A stretch of DNA of 64,000 bases, taken from positions 10,912,001 to 10,976,000 of the forward strand of contig CAVNZM010000005.1 of NCBI GenBank assembly GCA_963693365.1, written 5' to 3'. The notes under the pieces are model-generated. The model was not told the DNA's origin and did not search any database. It saw only the letters and a program-made list of their open reading frames with translations. The position numbers and the translations under genes are program-made. Positions 40,439-52,399 of this stretch are shown in pieces. The DNA is from Amoebidium appalachense. Its lineage: Eukaryota > Ichthyosporea. The number at the start of each line of letters is the position of its first letter. Position 1 is the first letter of the stretch.

Positions 40439-40868
40439 TCACGAATCCCCAAATGCTGGGAGCCGGATAGGGCGTGCATTTGGTCGAGGGTGCAAATTTG
40501 CAGGGGGTGCAGGTGTAGGGGGACCCTGGTATGCCTCATTGATCCAGCGGCTGATGTGTTCCAACTGTATCTTTCTGGCTTCCAAGACACTGGGGGTGTC
40601 CTTGGGGTGACTGAACATCAGGTCAAGGTGGTGGGCACCCTGTGGGGGGAAGGGGGGGAGAGGGGGGAGGATTAGAAGGCGGTATATGGTATGAGACAGA
40701 AGGACAAAGAAAAAAGAAAGGGGCCCAGGAGGAGAGGGGGGGGGGGGGGGGAGCTTTAAACGGTGATGCATGTGAAGGGGGAAAAGTTTGGGGGGAAGAG
40801 GGGTGGGAGGTGGGGGAAGGCCTAAGGGCAGAACGAGGATTGAGAGAGTTCCCAGTGAGCATGCCGAC

Positions 40869-40899
<31 letters not shown>

Positions 40900-41066
40900 A
40901 AAAAAAAAAAAAACCACCACGATCATCACTACCCCCACCCCCAGTGGGCCACCACTAGTAGCGGTGGGGCATCACTTGAACGACATGGACACAGGCAAAA
41001 CAATACACAAACTTGTGCATAACCCGTTGTTTTATTTTTTATTTTAACTTTTGGGGAGTCGAAGGG

Positions 41067-41104
<38 letters not shown>

Positions 41105-41579
41105 GATACCTGGTCTATGTCTATAGACACGAGGGTGGGGTTGAGTGTCTTCAGCACACCAGCACCATACCACGGGTCATAGTTGCCGTTAGTAAACACG
41201 ATGTTGCTGCCGTACTTGGCCATGTCCTCAAGTGTCCCTGGGGGGATCCATGACATTTCAGAAAATGTGCACATGTACACGTACCCAGGGCCTTTCAAAG
41301 TTACATAAAAAATTATTTTCATCAAATTCGGGCAGTCATTTTTTACCACCTGAAACAATCGCTTTCAAGATTTACTCTGCATCACTCTGTATTATTGGAG
41401 TGATCTTTGAGACACAAATCATAGCTGGGAATATAAAACATGGGTTGCCATGGGTTCATGGGGATAACCTCGGAATGCGCCGGAAACACTTTTCCCTTTT
41501 TCTCCCTTTTTCTTTTCTTTTCTTTTCTTTTCTTTTCTTTCCTTCCTTCCTTCTTTCAAGTTATTTCTTTCTTTTTTTT

Positions 41580-41657
<78 letters not shown>

Positions 41658-41676
41658 TTTCTTCCTTTCTTTTTTT

Positions 41677-41707
<31 letters not shown>

Positions 41708-43454
41708 GGGAGATTTCAGACCGAACTGCAGAGTAGCCCAGTCCGGGTCTGGGATGACGTCATATTTTGCCTGGCACCATTCAGCCGTGGCCTGCCAGTC
41801 GTCCCTCTCTGCCCAGAAGATGTCTCTCAAGCCGTCCTTCTCGAAGTATTTGTGAATGCTGAACATCTGCGTGCACCTGGGAGGGGTATATGGGATTCAT
41901 TGAACCCCCCCACAACTTCATCCTTCTGACATACAAATACCGCCCCCCTCGTCCCCCCTCCCCCCTCCGCTCCCATCCCCCACCCCACGAACAACACTTT
42001 GGAGGGAAAGAGGTAAGGGGTAGATTTCTGCAGACGTCGAAACGGAGGTGGTGGTGGGTCGGGGGGGAGGGGGTTTCTTACATCCGCGTAATATGGTAGG
42101 GTGTTTCTATACGTCTGAAAGGGGTTTGATTAAATCTGATTCTGAAGGGCGGATACTCATCACAAAATCTGGTAGGGGTTTTGTAGTTCTACATACGTCC
42201 AAAGGGGGGTTCTGCATATCATCCGATCGGGGGTTTGAGAATCGCCATACATTCGGGGGAGGGGGGGGGGGGGCGGGGAGGGGAGGGAGAAGGGCCATTA
42301 TCATCTTAAGAAAAAAAGGGGCTGGGGTTCCCCATAGATAGGGGAGGGGGGGGGGTCTATGTATTAACTTGCAGGTGGAAATGGGGTTCCTACGTCTGGT
42401 ACTCCCATAGGTTGGCCCCCACATATTCGTTCTCTAGGCGGTAGCACACCTTGTCCTGGCTGGCATGTGTGGTACACCCCGGCAGCCTGGGCAAGGCCGT
42501 AAAATAGGTCTAGGGGCCGAGACGAGAGGGTCTGGGGGGTTTGGGGGTTAGTCTAACTGATTTTGATTTAGTTTAATAATTTGATTGGTCTGTCGGCTGT
42601 GGTGTGAAAGCTGCCGAAGAGAAGCAACCTTGCTCCCAGAGCCTTTTTCCCGGTCCGAATACATTCTTCAGTTCTGAGAAACGGGTTTGCCCCCCCCCCC
42701 CCCCTCCCCACACACACACACACACACACACACACAATAAAAAAATAAATAGATAAATAAAATAAAATAAAAATCCCCCCCCCCCCCCCCCCCACAACAA
42801 ACCAATCATTAATAAATATAAAACAAATAAACTTGAAAAATCCCCCCCCCCCCCCCCTCCCCCCCTCCGGCCCTTCCTCCCCCTCCCCACGGACGAGATT
42901 AGACAGGCAATAGGGTGGCCTACAGCAGGCACAGTGTGCGCTCAGAGCATCAAACAGGTGGTGGGCACAGACACATGCAATATCAACCAAACCCCCCGGT
43001 AAGAGGGCATGGACGGTGGTTTCTATTTTTTTATTTTTTATTTTTTGGGGGGGGGGGGGGGGGGGGGGGGAAGGGGGGGGGGGGGAAGGGGGGGGGGGGG
43101 GGGGGGGGGAGGAAGGTTAAGCTAAACCGGGGGGAAGGGGGGGGGGGGGGAGGCCCGGGAGGGGCAGGGGGAGTGGGGATGGGGGGGTTGGAGGCCCGGG
43201 AGGGGCAGGGGGGGGGGGGGGGGACCTTACCTTGTCACTCAAATATTCACAGGCAACCCTACATGGCCATGCAGGCAGGTCTCTTGGATCTTTCTGACCC
43301 GCAGCGGCAGTCAAATAGTTGGAGGGGTAAGGGAAGTTGCTCATGGCAAGAGTCTCGAAGGCTGTGGAAAGGAATGAACGAAGGCCACTGGCGGAGCCGG
43401 GTGACTGAAGGGGGTTGCATAGGTGGAAGGCCTCTTGCAGTCTGAGGTGTGTGT

Positions 43455-43498
<44 letters not shown>

Positions 43499-43556
43499 GG
43501 GGGGGGGGGGGGGGGGGGAGAGAGAGAGGGAGGGAGAGGGAGAGGGAGGGAGGGAG

Positions 43557-43587
<31 letters not shown>

Positions 43588-44183
43588 TAGAGAGAGAGAG
43601 AGAGAGAAGGTGGGAGGGAGAGTGGGGGGAGGGGGTGGTGGTGGTGGTGGTGATGAGGTGGGGAGGGGGAGGAGGGCAGGTTATGATGGCTGTTGGTGTG
43701 AGGTACAAACTTATACCTTATAACGTAATGCTGATGTGTAATAATGAACACAGGCATAATACGTAACATACATAAGTAGAGCCCATTAGAGAAGGTGGTG
43801 GCGGTGGTGTGTGTGTGTAGGGGGGGAGGGAGGGGGGAGGGGGGAGGGGGGAGGGGGGGGGGGTGGGGGCACTATGTGCTCTTACATGTACCGGAACGGC
43901 ACTTATAGGTATGTCACACTTGCAAGTAGATTCTGGGTGTGTGGGCCAGACCTCCCTCCCCGCTCCCCCCCCACCCCGCCTTCCCCCCAAATCATTCGAT
44001 CCCGTCCTTCCTCTTACCTCTGTTACCTTCCTCCGTCAGCCTTAAACCATTCGACCATTCTATTCATTCGTAACAAAGACATAGTTCGAATTGCTCTTGC
44101 TCTATAAGGAAATGTGAACTTGTATGTCCGGTATTGTACGAGGAAAGGAGGGAGTGTGCTGGCGGCGGCAAAGGGATGGGGTG

Positions 44184-44216
<33 letters not shown>

Positions 44217-44241
44217 GGTGGGTGGTGGTGGTGGTGGTGGT

Positions 44242-44272
<31 letters not shown>

Positions 44273-44542
44273 GGGGGGGGGGGTATCAAGAGCAGGGTTT
44301 AGCACGATACACGCTGGAATAAATGGCGCCGAGGGAGAATATGGGAGTTATGCACTTTTATTTTATTTATTTTTTGGTTTGGTTTGGGGGGGTAAGGGTG
44401 TGAATATTTAGCATGCAAGCGAACTAAAACAATAGCTCAAAGCAGAGACACAAAGGGTGGTGTACAAAAATGAGACACGTAAACAGAGCCCACCATCAAA
44501 AGAGCTCCCGTGGGACTGTGGGTGGGTGTGTGTGTGTGTGTG

Positions 44543-44589
<47 letters not shown>

Positions 44590-45340
44590 TGTGTGTGTGT
44601 GTGTTGGGAGGGAAAGGTGGGGGGGGGGGGGGAATACTTTGTTCTTCCATCATCCGTCTCAGCGTATTTATCGTTGAGTGGCCATGCAGCACGTATGTTG
44701 TCAGCACATGCCGGTGCAGCGCCATGCTTAGCACTATAATCCCACGACACCATCTCCCAGTAGCGCACGGGGGTGGCAGCAGGCACATACTCGAGGATGG
44801 GTGCGCTGGCACTAATGGCACCATGCACCGTGCCGGGGTACTTGAGACGGAACCAGGCAGCTGGGGGGAGGGGGAGAGAGAGAGAGAGGGGGGGGGGAGG
44901 GGGGGGTTGGGCAGGAGTGGGGTGGGGGGAGGGGGGAGAAGGGGTAGAAGAGAAGGAGGGGGAGGGTGGTGGATGTGTGTACGGGGGGGGAGGGGGGGGA
45001 GGGGGAGAGGGCCTGTAAATGTGTAAGTTGAGGAGCTAGTTGTTGGGGTTTTTATTTATTTATTTAAAGGCTTTTTTGAGGGCGGGGGGAAGGTTGTGGG
45101 GGGGGGGAGGGAGGGGTGAGGGATGGGGGGGAATGGAGAGAGGGGGGGAGGTGGAAAGCAAAAGGTTCGTGTGCGTGCAAGCCGTGTGGGGGGAGTGTGT
45201 GCATTTTTGTTGTGCGTGTGCCATGTGCAGGTGCAAGTGCAGGTCTGTGGTGTGTGTGTGCGTGCACGTGTGTGTCTGTGTGCCCATAGATGTGTGCCTG
45301 TGTGCCTGCACGGGTTTGCGCTTGTGTGTATAGATGCGCG

Positions 45341-45373
<33 letters not shown>

Positions 45374-45716
45374 GGTTATCTGCTGCTGGTTAGAAGAACG
45401 GCTACTAGAGCAAGATACACAAGGCTCATTGATGCCGTGTGTATGCCGTATATAAGGCTCAAGTAGGCTTAGAGCTGGTGATAAGCCGGGGTTCCAGGGG
45501 GCGGGGGGGGGGGGGGGGGGGGGGGGGGGGTTGGGCAGGCGCACGGGTGGGCGGGCAGACAGCACGGGGACGCGGGGGGGGGGGCTATTATGCAAAAGGA
45601 ACAAGATAGAGTGGCCACGTATAGAGACGTAGGTGAAGCAATGATGCAGTGTATGGAAAGATGGATCATTTAGATTATATGAGGATAGAAAAGATTAGCC
45701 TGAGATTATATAAGGT

Positions 45717-45787
<71 letters not shown>

Positions 45788-47516
45788 CGGTGGCCCCAGG
45801 AGGGGGGGGGGGGGGGGGAAGGGGGAGGGGGGGCGAACAAGTGAACACATACACAGCTGGCCACCGTATGAACCGCCAAAAGCAATGACCGGGGCATCCA
45901 TAGCCCTGTGGGTGTGCTTTAAGTGCAGAATTAAAGATGCAAAGTCGGCAAGCGCCTGGTCTACCGCCAGATAAGAGAGATCGGCATTCTCAATTAGGCT
46001 GACCCCGTAGTATCTGTCGGATGTTTGTGTGTATTTTTTTTTTATTAATTGTTTTTAAATTTTTTTTTTTTTGGGGGGGGGGGAGGGAGGGGGGGGGGGG
46101 GGGAGAAGGGGGGTGGAAAGGAGGGGAGGCATATGAGGTAGGATGACAGAAGGGAGGGGAAGGAGGGGACAGGAATGAGGGAGAGGTGATGGGGGAAGAA
46201 AAAGGGGGTTGAGAGTTTGAAACTGGGGAGAGGGGTAATAGGGAAGGGTTAGAATGTTGCACAAAGCATGGAGTACGAACAGAGGGCGAAGAAATGCAGT
46301 GCAGCACAACGAACGAACATGTGATGGACACGGATAGACTCTTCCTGTTTATTCCCGTCCCCCCCCCCCACCCCCCCCTTCTTCCCCAACCCCCCTGCCC
46401 CTCCCCCCCCCCCCCCCCCCCTCTTCTCCCCCGTTGAGGCTCCCCAGCGGCACCCTCTCCCGGTTCCCCCCCCCCCCCCCCTCCCCTTCCCCTCTCCCCT
46501 TCCTGCTACCCCTTTAGTTCAGCGTTTTGTGTTGCTTGATCTCTTCGAGTGATCAAGCCACTTCTCACTATCACCCGATGTACTTGCAATATACAGGCCG
46601 TTTCAAACCGTGTTCACAGTTGCTCATAGTTGCAGCTGCCGGGCGTAGCAACGTCTTTTGTGAGAACCACGGTGATAATATTAAACGTCCACCAAAGCAT
46701 AGATCTCAAACAATCAAATACAAAGTTCTCTTATTTCCCGCTGAATTTCGTTTTTTCGCAACTAAGGGAAAACCTGGCAAGGCAGCAAGGCAGGCAGCAT
46801 GAATGTCTCACATACATGGACACACAAGATGCTAACGAGCACGTGCGCCCACATCTAAGAAACAATCACACACATACACAACACACACCTACACACGTAA
46901 AAAACAGACATGCATACGCACGGGCGCCACACACACTATGTGCATAAATCCTCACGCTAGCTGTTGCACACATACAGACTACGGATAGTACATCCTCAAG
47001 CCCAAATCAAGAACGTGCATCTGGTTCTAGCCACCCACCCCCCCCCCTCCCCGCTCCCCCTCCACCCCCCGCTCCCCGTTCCCCCCTCTCCCTCCCAGCC
47101 CACAAGCGCACACACCTGTGCTCGGCAAACACCAGCAGTGCACCGTACTTGTCCGCATTCTCCCACATCAGCCCCGTATGGTTGACATACAGTGTTACAT
47201 CCGCCTCGTTCCCGGTGTAGAAGAATATCGGCCCGGCCTCCCCATCTCCCCTCCGCCTCCACGAGCTGTCGCAAAAGAAATAGCGTTGCTGGTAGAAGGG
47301 GGCTGCCTTTATAGGTGGTGCATAGTTGAAGTGGTCTGTGCGCTGCTTGTACCACCTTAAAGTGCAATTCTGCAACCCTGGCCTGCTGTCATACGAAGGG
47401 TTGGGCGGTGGGAGGTTGGCAGGGACGAAGGAGGGGTGGTTATTAAGGGGAATGGGGCGCGAACGAAGGGCGGCACAGGTGAGTGGGGAGAGGAGAAGAG
47501 GAAGAAGAAGCCACAT
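40439..47516 (-). CDS. Serine carboxypeptidase family S28 (lysosomal Pro-X carboxypeptidase / DPP7 type)
   Basis: Recognised exons: 47116-47516, 45853-46013, 44638-44860, 43231-43441, 42394-42486, 41722-41876, 41110-41237, 40439-40639 (stop TGA). Start at MWLLLPLLLSPLTCAA, a signal peptide. Family marks in order: NCTLRWYKQRTDHFNY, GPIFFYTGNEADV, LLVFAEHRYYG, the nucleophile motif GGSYGGQLSAWFRLKYPG, SASAPI, FHLCNPL, NFPYPSNYL, LPAWPCRVACEYL, LWEYQTCTQMF, SNIVFTNGNYDPW (catalytic Asp) and GAHHLDL (catalytic His). All three catalytic residues are present. It cleaves after proline in the secretory or lysosomal compartment. Phases agree across the joins checked, for example HR/YYG and QL/S/AWF. 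One or two exons between 44638 and 43441, and one near 42917-42975 (HHLFDALSAHCAC), remain unplaced. PRCP and DPP7 cannot be separated with confidence. Confidence 0.88.
41572..41662 (+). repeat. (CTTT)n microsatellite with adjoining T-run and G-run
   Basis: A pure CTTT tract followed by T and then G homopolymers to about 41710, inside an S28 peptidase intron. Confidence 0.95.
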
Positions 47517-47883
47517 GGTGCTTGGCTGCGGCTTGAAGGCTCGGTGTTGCAAACAACAAGAGTGTGTTCACCCCCACTGGAACTTCTGCTTACAGTCAAA
47601 CAAGAAAACCTCTGTTTGCCCCAAACGGGCGAAAGGGTTTCAACTTACAAACCAATCAAATAACCTACGCAATGGAACAAATATGCGAGCCCTTGCAGGG
47701 CAGGAAATATTATTCGTGCCGCCGGCTCCGGAGTGGCAGGTCCGGCCTTGCATATACATGGCACAGAAAGTATTTTTCGCAGCATTGCTAACAAAAAGGC
47801 AGTTGTAAAGTGGCTTTGATACGATAAAGCGAGGAGTAGAAAAGATAAACAAGGGTGGGGAGGGGGAAGGGGGGAGGGGGGAA

Positions 47884-47939
<56 letters not shown>

Positions 47940-48840
47940 TCGATCGGCGACCGTCCTGGCGGGGCCGGAGTCGAACACGTCTAGGCAGCCATGAAACGCA
48001 TAGCAATAGACACGGCTTTTTAGTTCTATTTCCCTCTCCCTCTCTCCCTCTTCCGGAGAGAGTCCCTCCATTTTTTTTTTCGCTCTCCTTTTTTTTTTCA
48101 CGGCCTCGGCGCAATGCCCAAGGTTGCTCAGTGACCAAGGCGGGCCAATTTCAAGTCAAGAAATATCAAGCCCTGGTTGTGATGAGCTGTCCGCCAATCA
48201 AACGGCTCCCTTTGGCTTAAAAAGGCAGAAACGGTGACGCTATCAACACTGAGCAGCTTTCACTGTGACTGGGAGCGAGCTAGTCCGCCGAGTGTGCACG
48301 TGTTAAAAGAGGGTGTCACCGGTGAGGGTGTCACTCTGTGACAGGCGCTGAGTGTAGCTAACATGTGAGGCAACAGCGAGTTATAGGGATGAGGGCTCAT
48401 AATAATTGATGCACGCAGACTAGACGTAGTCACCATGGCAAGGTCAGAAGCAGCTGTCAAAAGGAGAGGCAGCAAAAGAGAAAGTAAACACAGCACCGAA
48501 TTGTATGTTTTTGCCCGTAACTGTGCGAGGATGGAAGTCAGTGTGTAGCGAAAACAATAGTCCAGAGACTCTCTCGCAACATGAAATTGGTTACCAGAGA
48601 CGTTTTTAGCATCGCTGTCAATGTGACGGGGCGTCCAAGTGCGGGCCTGTGGCACCAAACGTCTACTCGTACCGGGGCACCCACACTGGTAAGGCCCAAA
48701 TAACCTAGCTGGTGCTAACACGCTCCTGCCTTTCTGTGCCTCCCCCTCCACCTCCCTTCCCCTTTCATCACCTCTCTTTCAATTCTCAGCTGTCTGATCT
48801 TCAAACTTTCACAATCACTGTGTAAAGAATGAAGACAGAT

Positions 48841-48880
<40 letters not shown>

Positions 48881-49539
48881 CCCCCCCCCCCCCCCCCCCC
48901 ACACCCCCCCCCCCCCACACCCCCATCCCATCAGCTCGCCCGTCCTGCCTCGACGTATGCACACACACGCACACACCACTCCCTCCCATCACACCAGTTG
49001 CTCTATTTCCTGCAGTTTGTTGCTTGGCGCTTGCACCAGTGTTTTGTGCGCAGTCAGGCACCGTCACCTCTAGGCTTTACGCCTGGTCCATACCGATATG
49101 TTAACGAGTCACCTGGACCTTAGCTTCTCCATGCCACGTTTCTAAAATCACTCTTCTCTCCCCTCCTTTTCCATTCTAAGGAATGGTGTCTGAAAACTCA
49201 ATTAAGCCAAAAGGGAAAGCACGCCTCAGGGTCATAACCCGTTCCTTCCCTTCCCCTCCCTCCTCCTCCCTCCCCCCCTGCCGCCCAATCCCGGATCCAT
49301 ATACGGAGTCTGACCATACGAGCACACATGCACACACCCACACACACACCAACACACGCCCGCCTGCGCATGCCCACACACATATACACGCAGAGAGAGA
49401 CACATACACACACATTTACAGTCACTGGCACACGCAAGCATACACACACACAGATACACAAGACAAACTCACACACACAAAATAGGCACACGAACACACA
49501 CAAGCTTGCACTCCCACATGCACGCACATCCGCGCGCGT

Positions 49540-49591
<52 letters not shown>

Positions 49592-50520
49592 ACGCACGGA
49601 TGCGTGGGCACATACAGATACAAAACACTATAACCACACGAAATACAAACACTTACTTGAACACACACGTGCCCACACTCACACACACGCGACGCACACG
49701 CACGCACGCACACACAAACACACACACACTTGCCCTGTTCTTGCTTATTAGCAGTATTTTTCTCTTTTTTTTTCTTTTGGCATGAGCTCCTGGACAGCTT
49801 TTATCAACCCTTTCTCCTCGACTTACTGTTCCCTCCCCCCCCCCCTCCCCCCCCCCCCCACCCCCCCCCCCCTCCCTCCCTCCCTCCCTCCCTCCCTCCC
49901 TCCCTCTCTCCCTCCCTCCCTCCCTACCTCCCTCCCCCCCCCCCCCTCTCTCTCTCTGCCCCCCCCCCCCCCCCACCCTCTCTCTCTCTCTCTCTATTTC
50001 TCTCTCTCTGTCTCCCCCCCCCCCCCCCTCTCTCTGTCTCCCACCCACCCACCCACCCACCCACCCTCCGTCCATCCCTCCGTCTGTCCCTCCCTTCCTC
50101 CGTCCCTCCCCCTCTCCCCTCCCCTCCCATCCCCCTCCCTCCCTCTCTCCCTGCATCTCGCCCTTCCTACCTCCCCCCCCCCCCCCCCCCCCCCCCCTCC
50201 CCCTCCCCTCCCTCCCTCCCTTCTTGCCCCCTCCTCCCACCGCCTTCCCTGACCTCACTCAGCAAACACCAGACACTCGACACACTTTTCATATTTCGAT
50301 CCCTCCATGCCACTCTGCACATTTCTTGTCTTATCACTTTTGGCCGTTGTTCGACTAAATCCTTCTTTGCCCCACGACCTTTCATATCCGTCACCAAGGA
50401 GGCTGTGTCTTTCCTTCCCTGGAACACTCTTCCTCTCTCTCGGCTTTCCTCTTACTTCGTTTCCCACAGTCAGCCACCCACGTGCATTCAGCTCATTGAA
50501 GTGTGGAATTTATTCTTACT
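47517..50520. other. Upstream region of the S28 gene and gene-poor stretch
   Basis: CCAATCA occurs at about 47648 and 48191, and a CTTAAAAAGG element at about 48217, so promoter elements are plausible. The rest contains poly-G (47884-47937), a C-run (48841-48900), CA/CG tracts (49321-49735) and CT/CCCT tracts (49827-50220). No exon with recognisable similarity is seen. Confidence 0.5.
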
Positions 50521-50530
50521 CGTTGCTCCT

Positions 50531-51100
50531 TAGGGGTTTACACACTTTTTATTGCGTGGACACTGCCGGAGGCCCAGCCACAGTCGACGGCCTCCTGCCT
50601 TTTCCAGCACAGCCAAACAAATGCAGCCAGTGACATATGTACATGCTAGGCAACAATGAGCGCCATCGTAGTATCTGACACCCCTATTACATATTATGGG
50701 TAAGCAGAGGCTAGCATCGGTAGCTCCGAAAGAAAGTTAAGGCACCGGATCACAATATCATACTGTGCAGCATTAATAAGGTGATCTAGGATAGTCATCT
50801 TAAAACGGATATATTGAGGAAGAGAGGAAGAAAAGAGAATAAAACCGCCAATAACCTCCGGTTCTAATACATTAGCTAACAGGTTGCATTTATTGATAGA
50901 TATACAGCCGCGAGTAAACCGCCCCCCACACATATTACACATGCGAGCAGGAGACACCAGAAACCGATTACACCGCCAAGCCATAATCATCTTTGCGTTT
51001 TTACACCACACCACATTACGAATAAACGAATCTATGCATGAACGAGACTCTCTAACCGTCTCATCTCTCTCCCCTGTGCCGCCACCTCTTTCCATCCTTT
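50531..51100 (-). mobile_element. LINE-B, 5'-truncated copy
   Basis: A minus-strand frame (51095-50694) encodes a LINE C-terminus: AWRCNRFLVSPARMCNMCGG with a Cys cluster (CX2CX7CX5C), then YDIVIRCLNFLSE, which parallels YDLFIRCIDWLEK of LINE-A. The 3' tail reads to TAAAAAGTGTGTAAACCCC at 50531 and is shared with 32108-32180. The endonuclease and RT parts are absent. Confidence 0.75.
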
Positions 51101-51227
51101 CTACCGTCCCTCTTTCCGTCCTCTCTTCCCCCTCGTCTTAGCTCTCCCCATGTCTCCCATTGTTCTCGGCTCCCTCCTGCTCCCTTCGCACACTGCATGT
51201 GCTAAATACTCCTTGCGACATCTGGTG

Positions 51228-51242
51228 ACGTACATGCACACG
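51228..51242 (+). repeat. Target-site duplication, left copy
   Basis: ACGTACATGCACACG at 51228-51242 is repeated exactly at 52010-52024, bracketing the truncated LINE-A copy 2. This is the product expected of target-primed reverse transcription. Confidence 0.8.
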
Positions 51243-51451
51243 ACAAATACATATGGGGGGTTTACGCTGTTTACTCGAGGCAAAGAGAACCAGTCTCAGG
51301 TATGGGGGGGGGGGGTTTGCTCGGAATATCCCCTCAGCGGTATATCATGATCACGTACATAGATGTCGGGTGGTGACTATATATCAGGGTTTACTTTCTC
51401 TACGAGACACCATAAAGACTACAAGGAGAAATCAATTAGTTGGGGTTCCCC

Positions 51452-51493
<42 letters not shown>

Positions 51494-51523
51494 GGGCTCC
51501 CCTCGGGACACTCGGTATCAGCT

Positions 51524-51577
<54 letters not shown>

Positions 51578-52009
51578 TGTGTGTGTGTGCGCGTGCGCTA
51601 TAATTTTGTAGTGATGTGTTTCTCAAGCCAATCAATACATCTAATAAACAGGTCGTAGTTACGCGTGTTTAGTATAAAATCAAGGACGTTGTAATTTACA
51701 GGTAGGCTATCTTTCTGGGTGTCTGTTGTGAATGTGACGTGTGTGTGTTGCGGTATTATGTGGTCTATCAAACTACATTTGGCGATACATGACCGGTTAA
51801 ACTGGTGTGTGTGTGTGTTGTTTGGGCATGCAAATGATGCCACCTTATACTTATTAGATCTCCACTGTATAGCACGTGTACAGTAAAAGCGTGGTAATTG
51901 ATCAATAATACCATCAGCTAGAGAAAGACCAGTTCTACAGGAAGGTAATATGTATTTAGGTGTTATACACTTGCGAGTGCCATATTTGGCAATATGGTTG
52001 AGGCACGTC
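51243..52009 (-). mobile_element. LINE-A copy 2, 5'-truncated, with target-site duplication
   Basis: The minus-strand frame begins inside the element at LNHIAKYGTRKCITPKYIL and continues to HITTKL, over 90% alike to the C-terminus of copy 1. A (CA)n tract, A-run and 3' tail follow, all present in copy 1. The 3' tail carries a short extra ATATGTATTTGT before the target-site duplication. High similarity and an intact duplication suggest a relatively recent insertion. Confidence 0.9.
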
Positions 52010-52024
52010 ACGTACATGCACACG
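52010..52024 (+). repeat. Target-site duplication, right copy
   Basis: Exact partner of 51228-51242; the LINE-A truncation point lies immediately to its left. Confidence 0.8.
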
Positions 52025-52399
52025 CAACGACCTTGCTCGAGAGTCCAATCATGCGGCAAGTTCAAAGCGGCGAGACGTACGCGTAGTTGTATTTGTATGA
52101 TTGATCAAAAGATAGGTTTATAAAGTCTTTAAATCATATATTTGATTGTGGGGATAGGAACTTGGGCGCACTGCTGATTTTATTATCATCCATGATGATA
52201 ATCGCCTTATGATTTGGCTCAGCTTGCCCACGGTGCTCACGCGTACAGCCAGAGGAGTGTAGAGGAGTGTTGACTTGCAAGACGAACAGTTTCTCAGCTC
52301 AAAAGCACCCAGCTTACGACAAGTCGCTGAAAAGGTCAAGTCTGCTACCAAACGAAAAACAACACAACCTTTTCCTTTATTTATAGCTTCTTGATAACC

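Noticed and set aside
48260-48751. 163-codon minus-strand open frame
   Set aside because: No domain, no conserved pattern, and it overlaps DNA that looks like a promoter region on the other strand.
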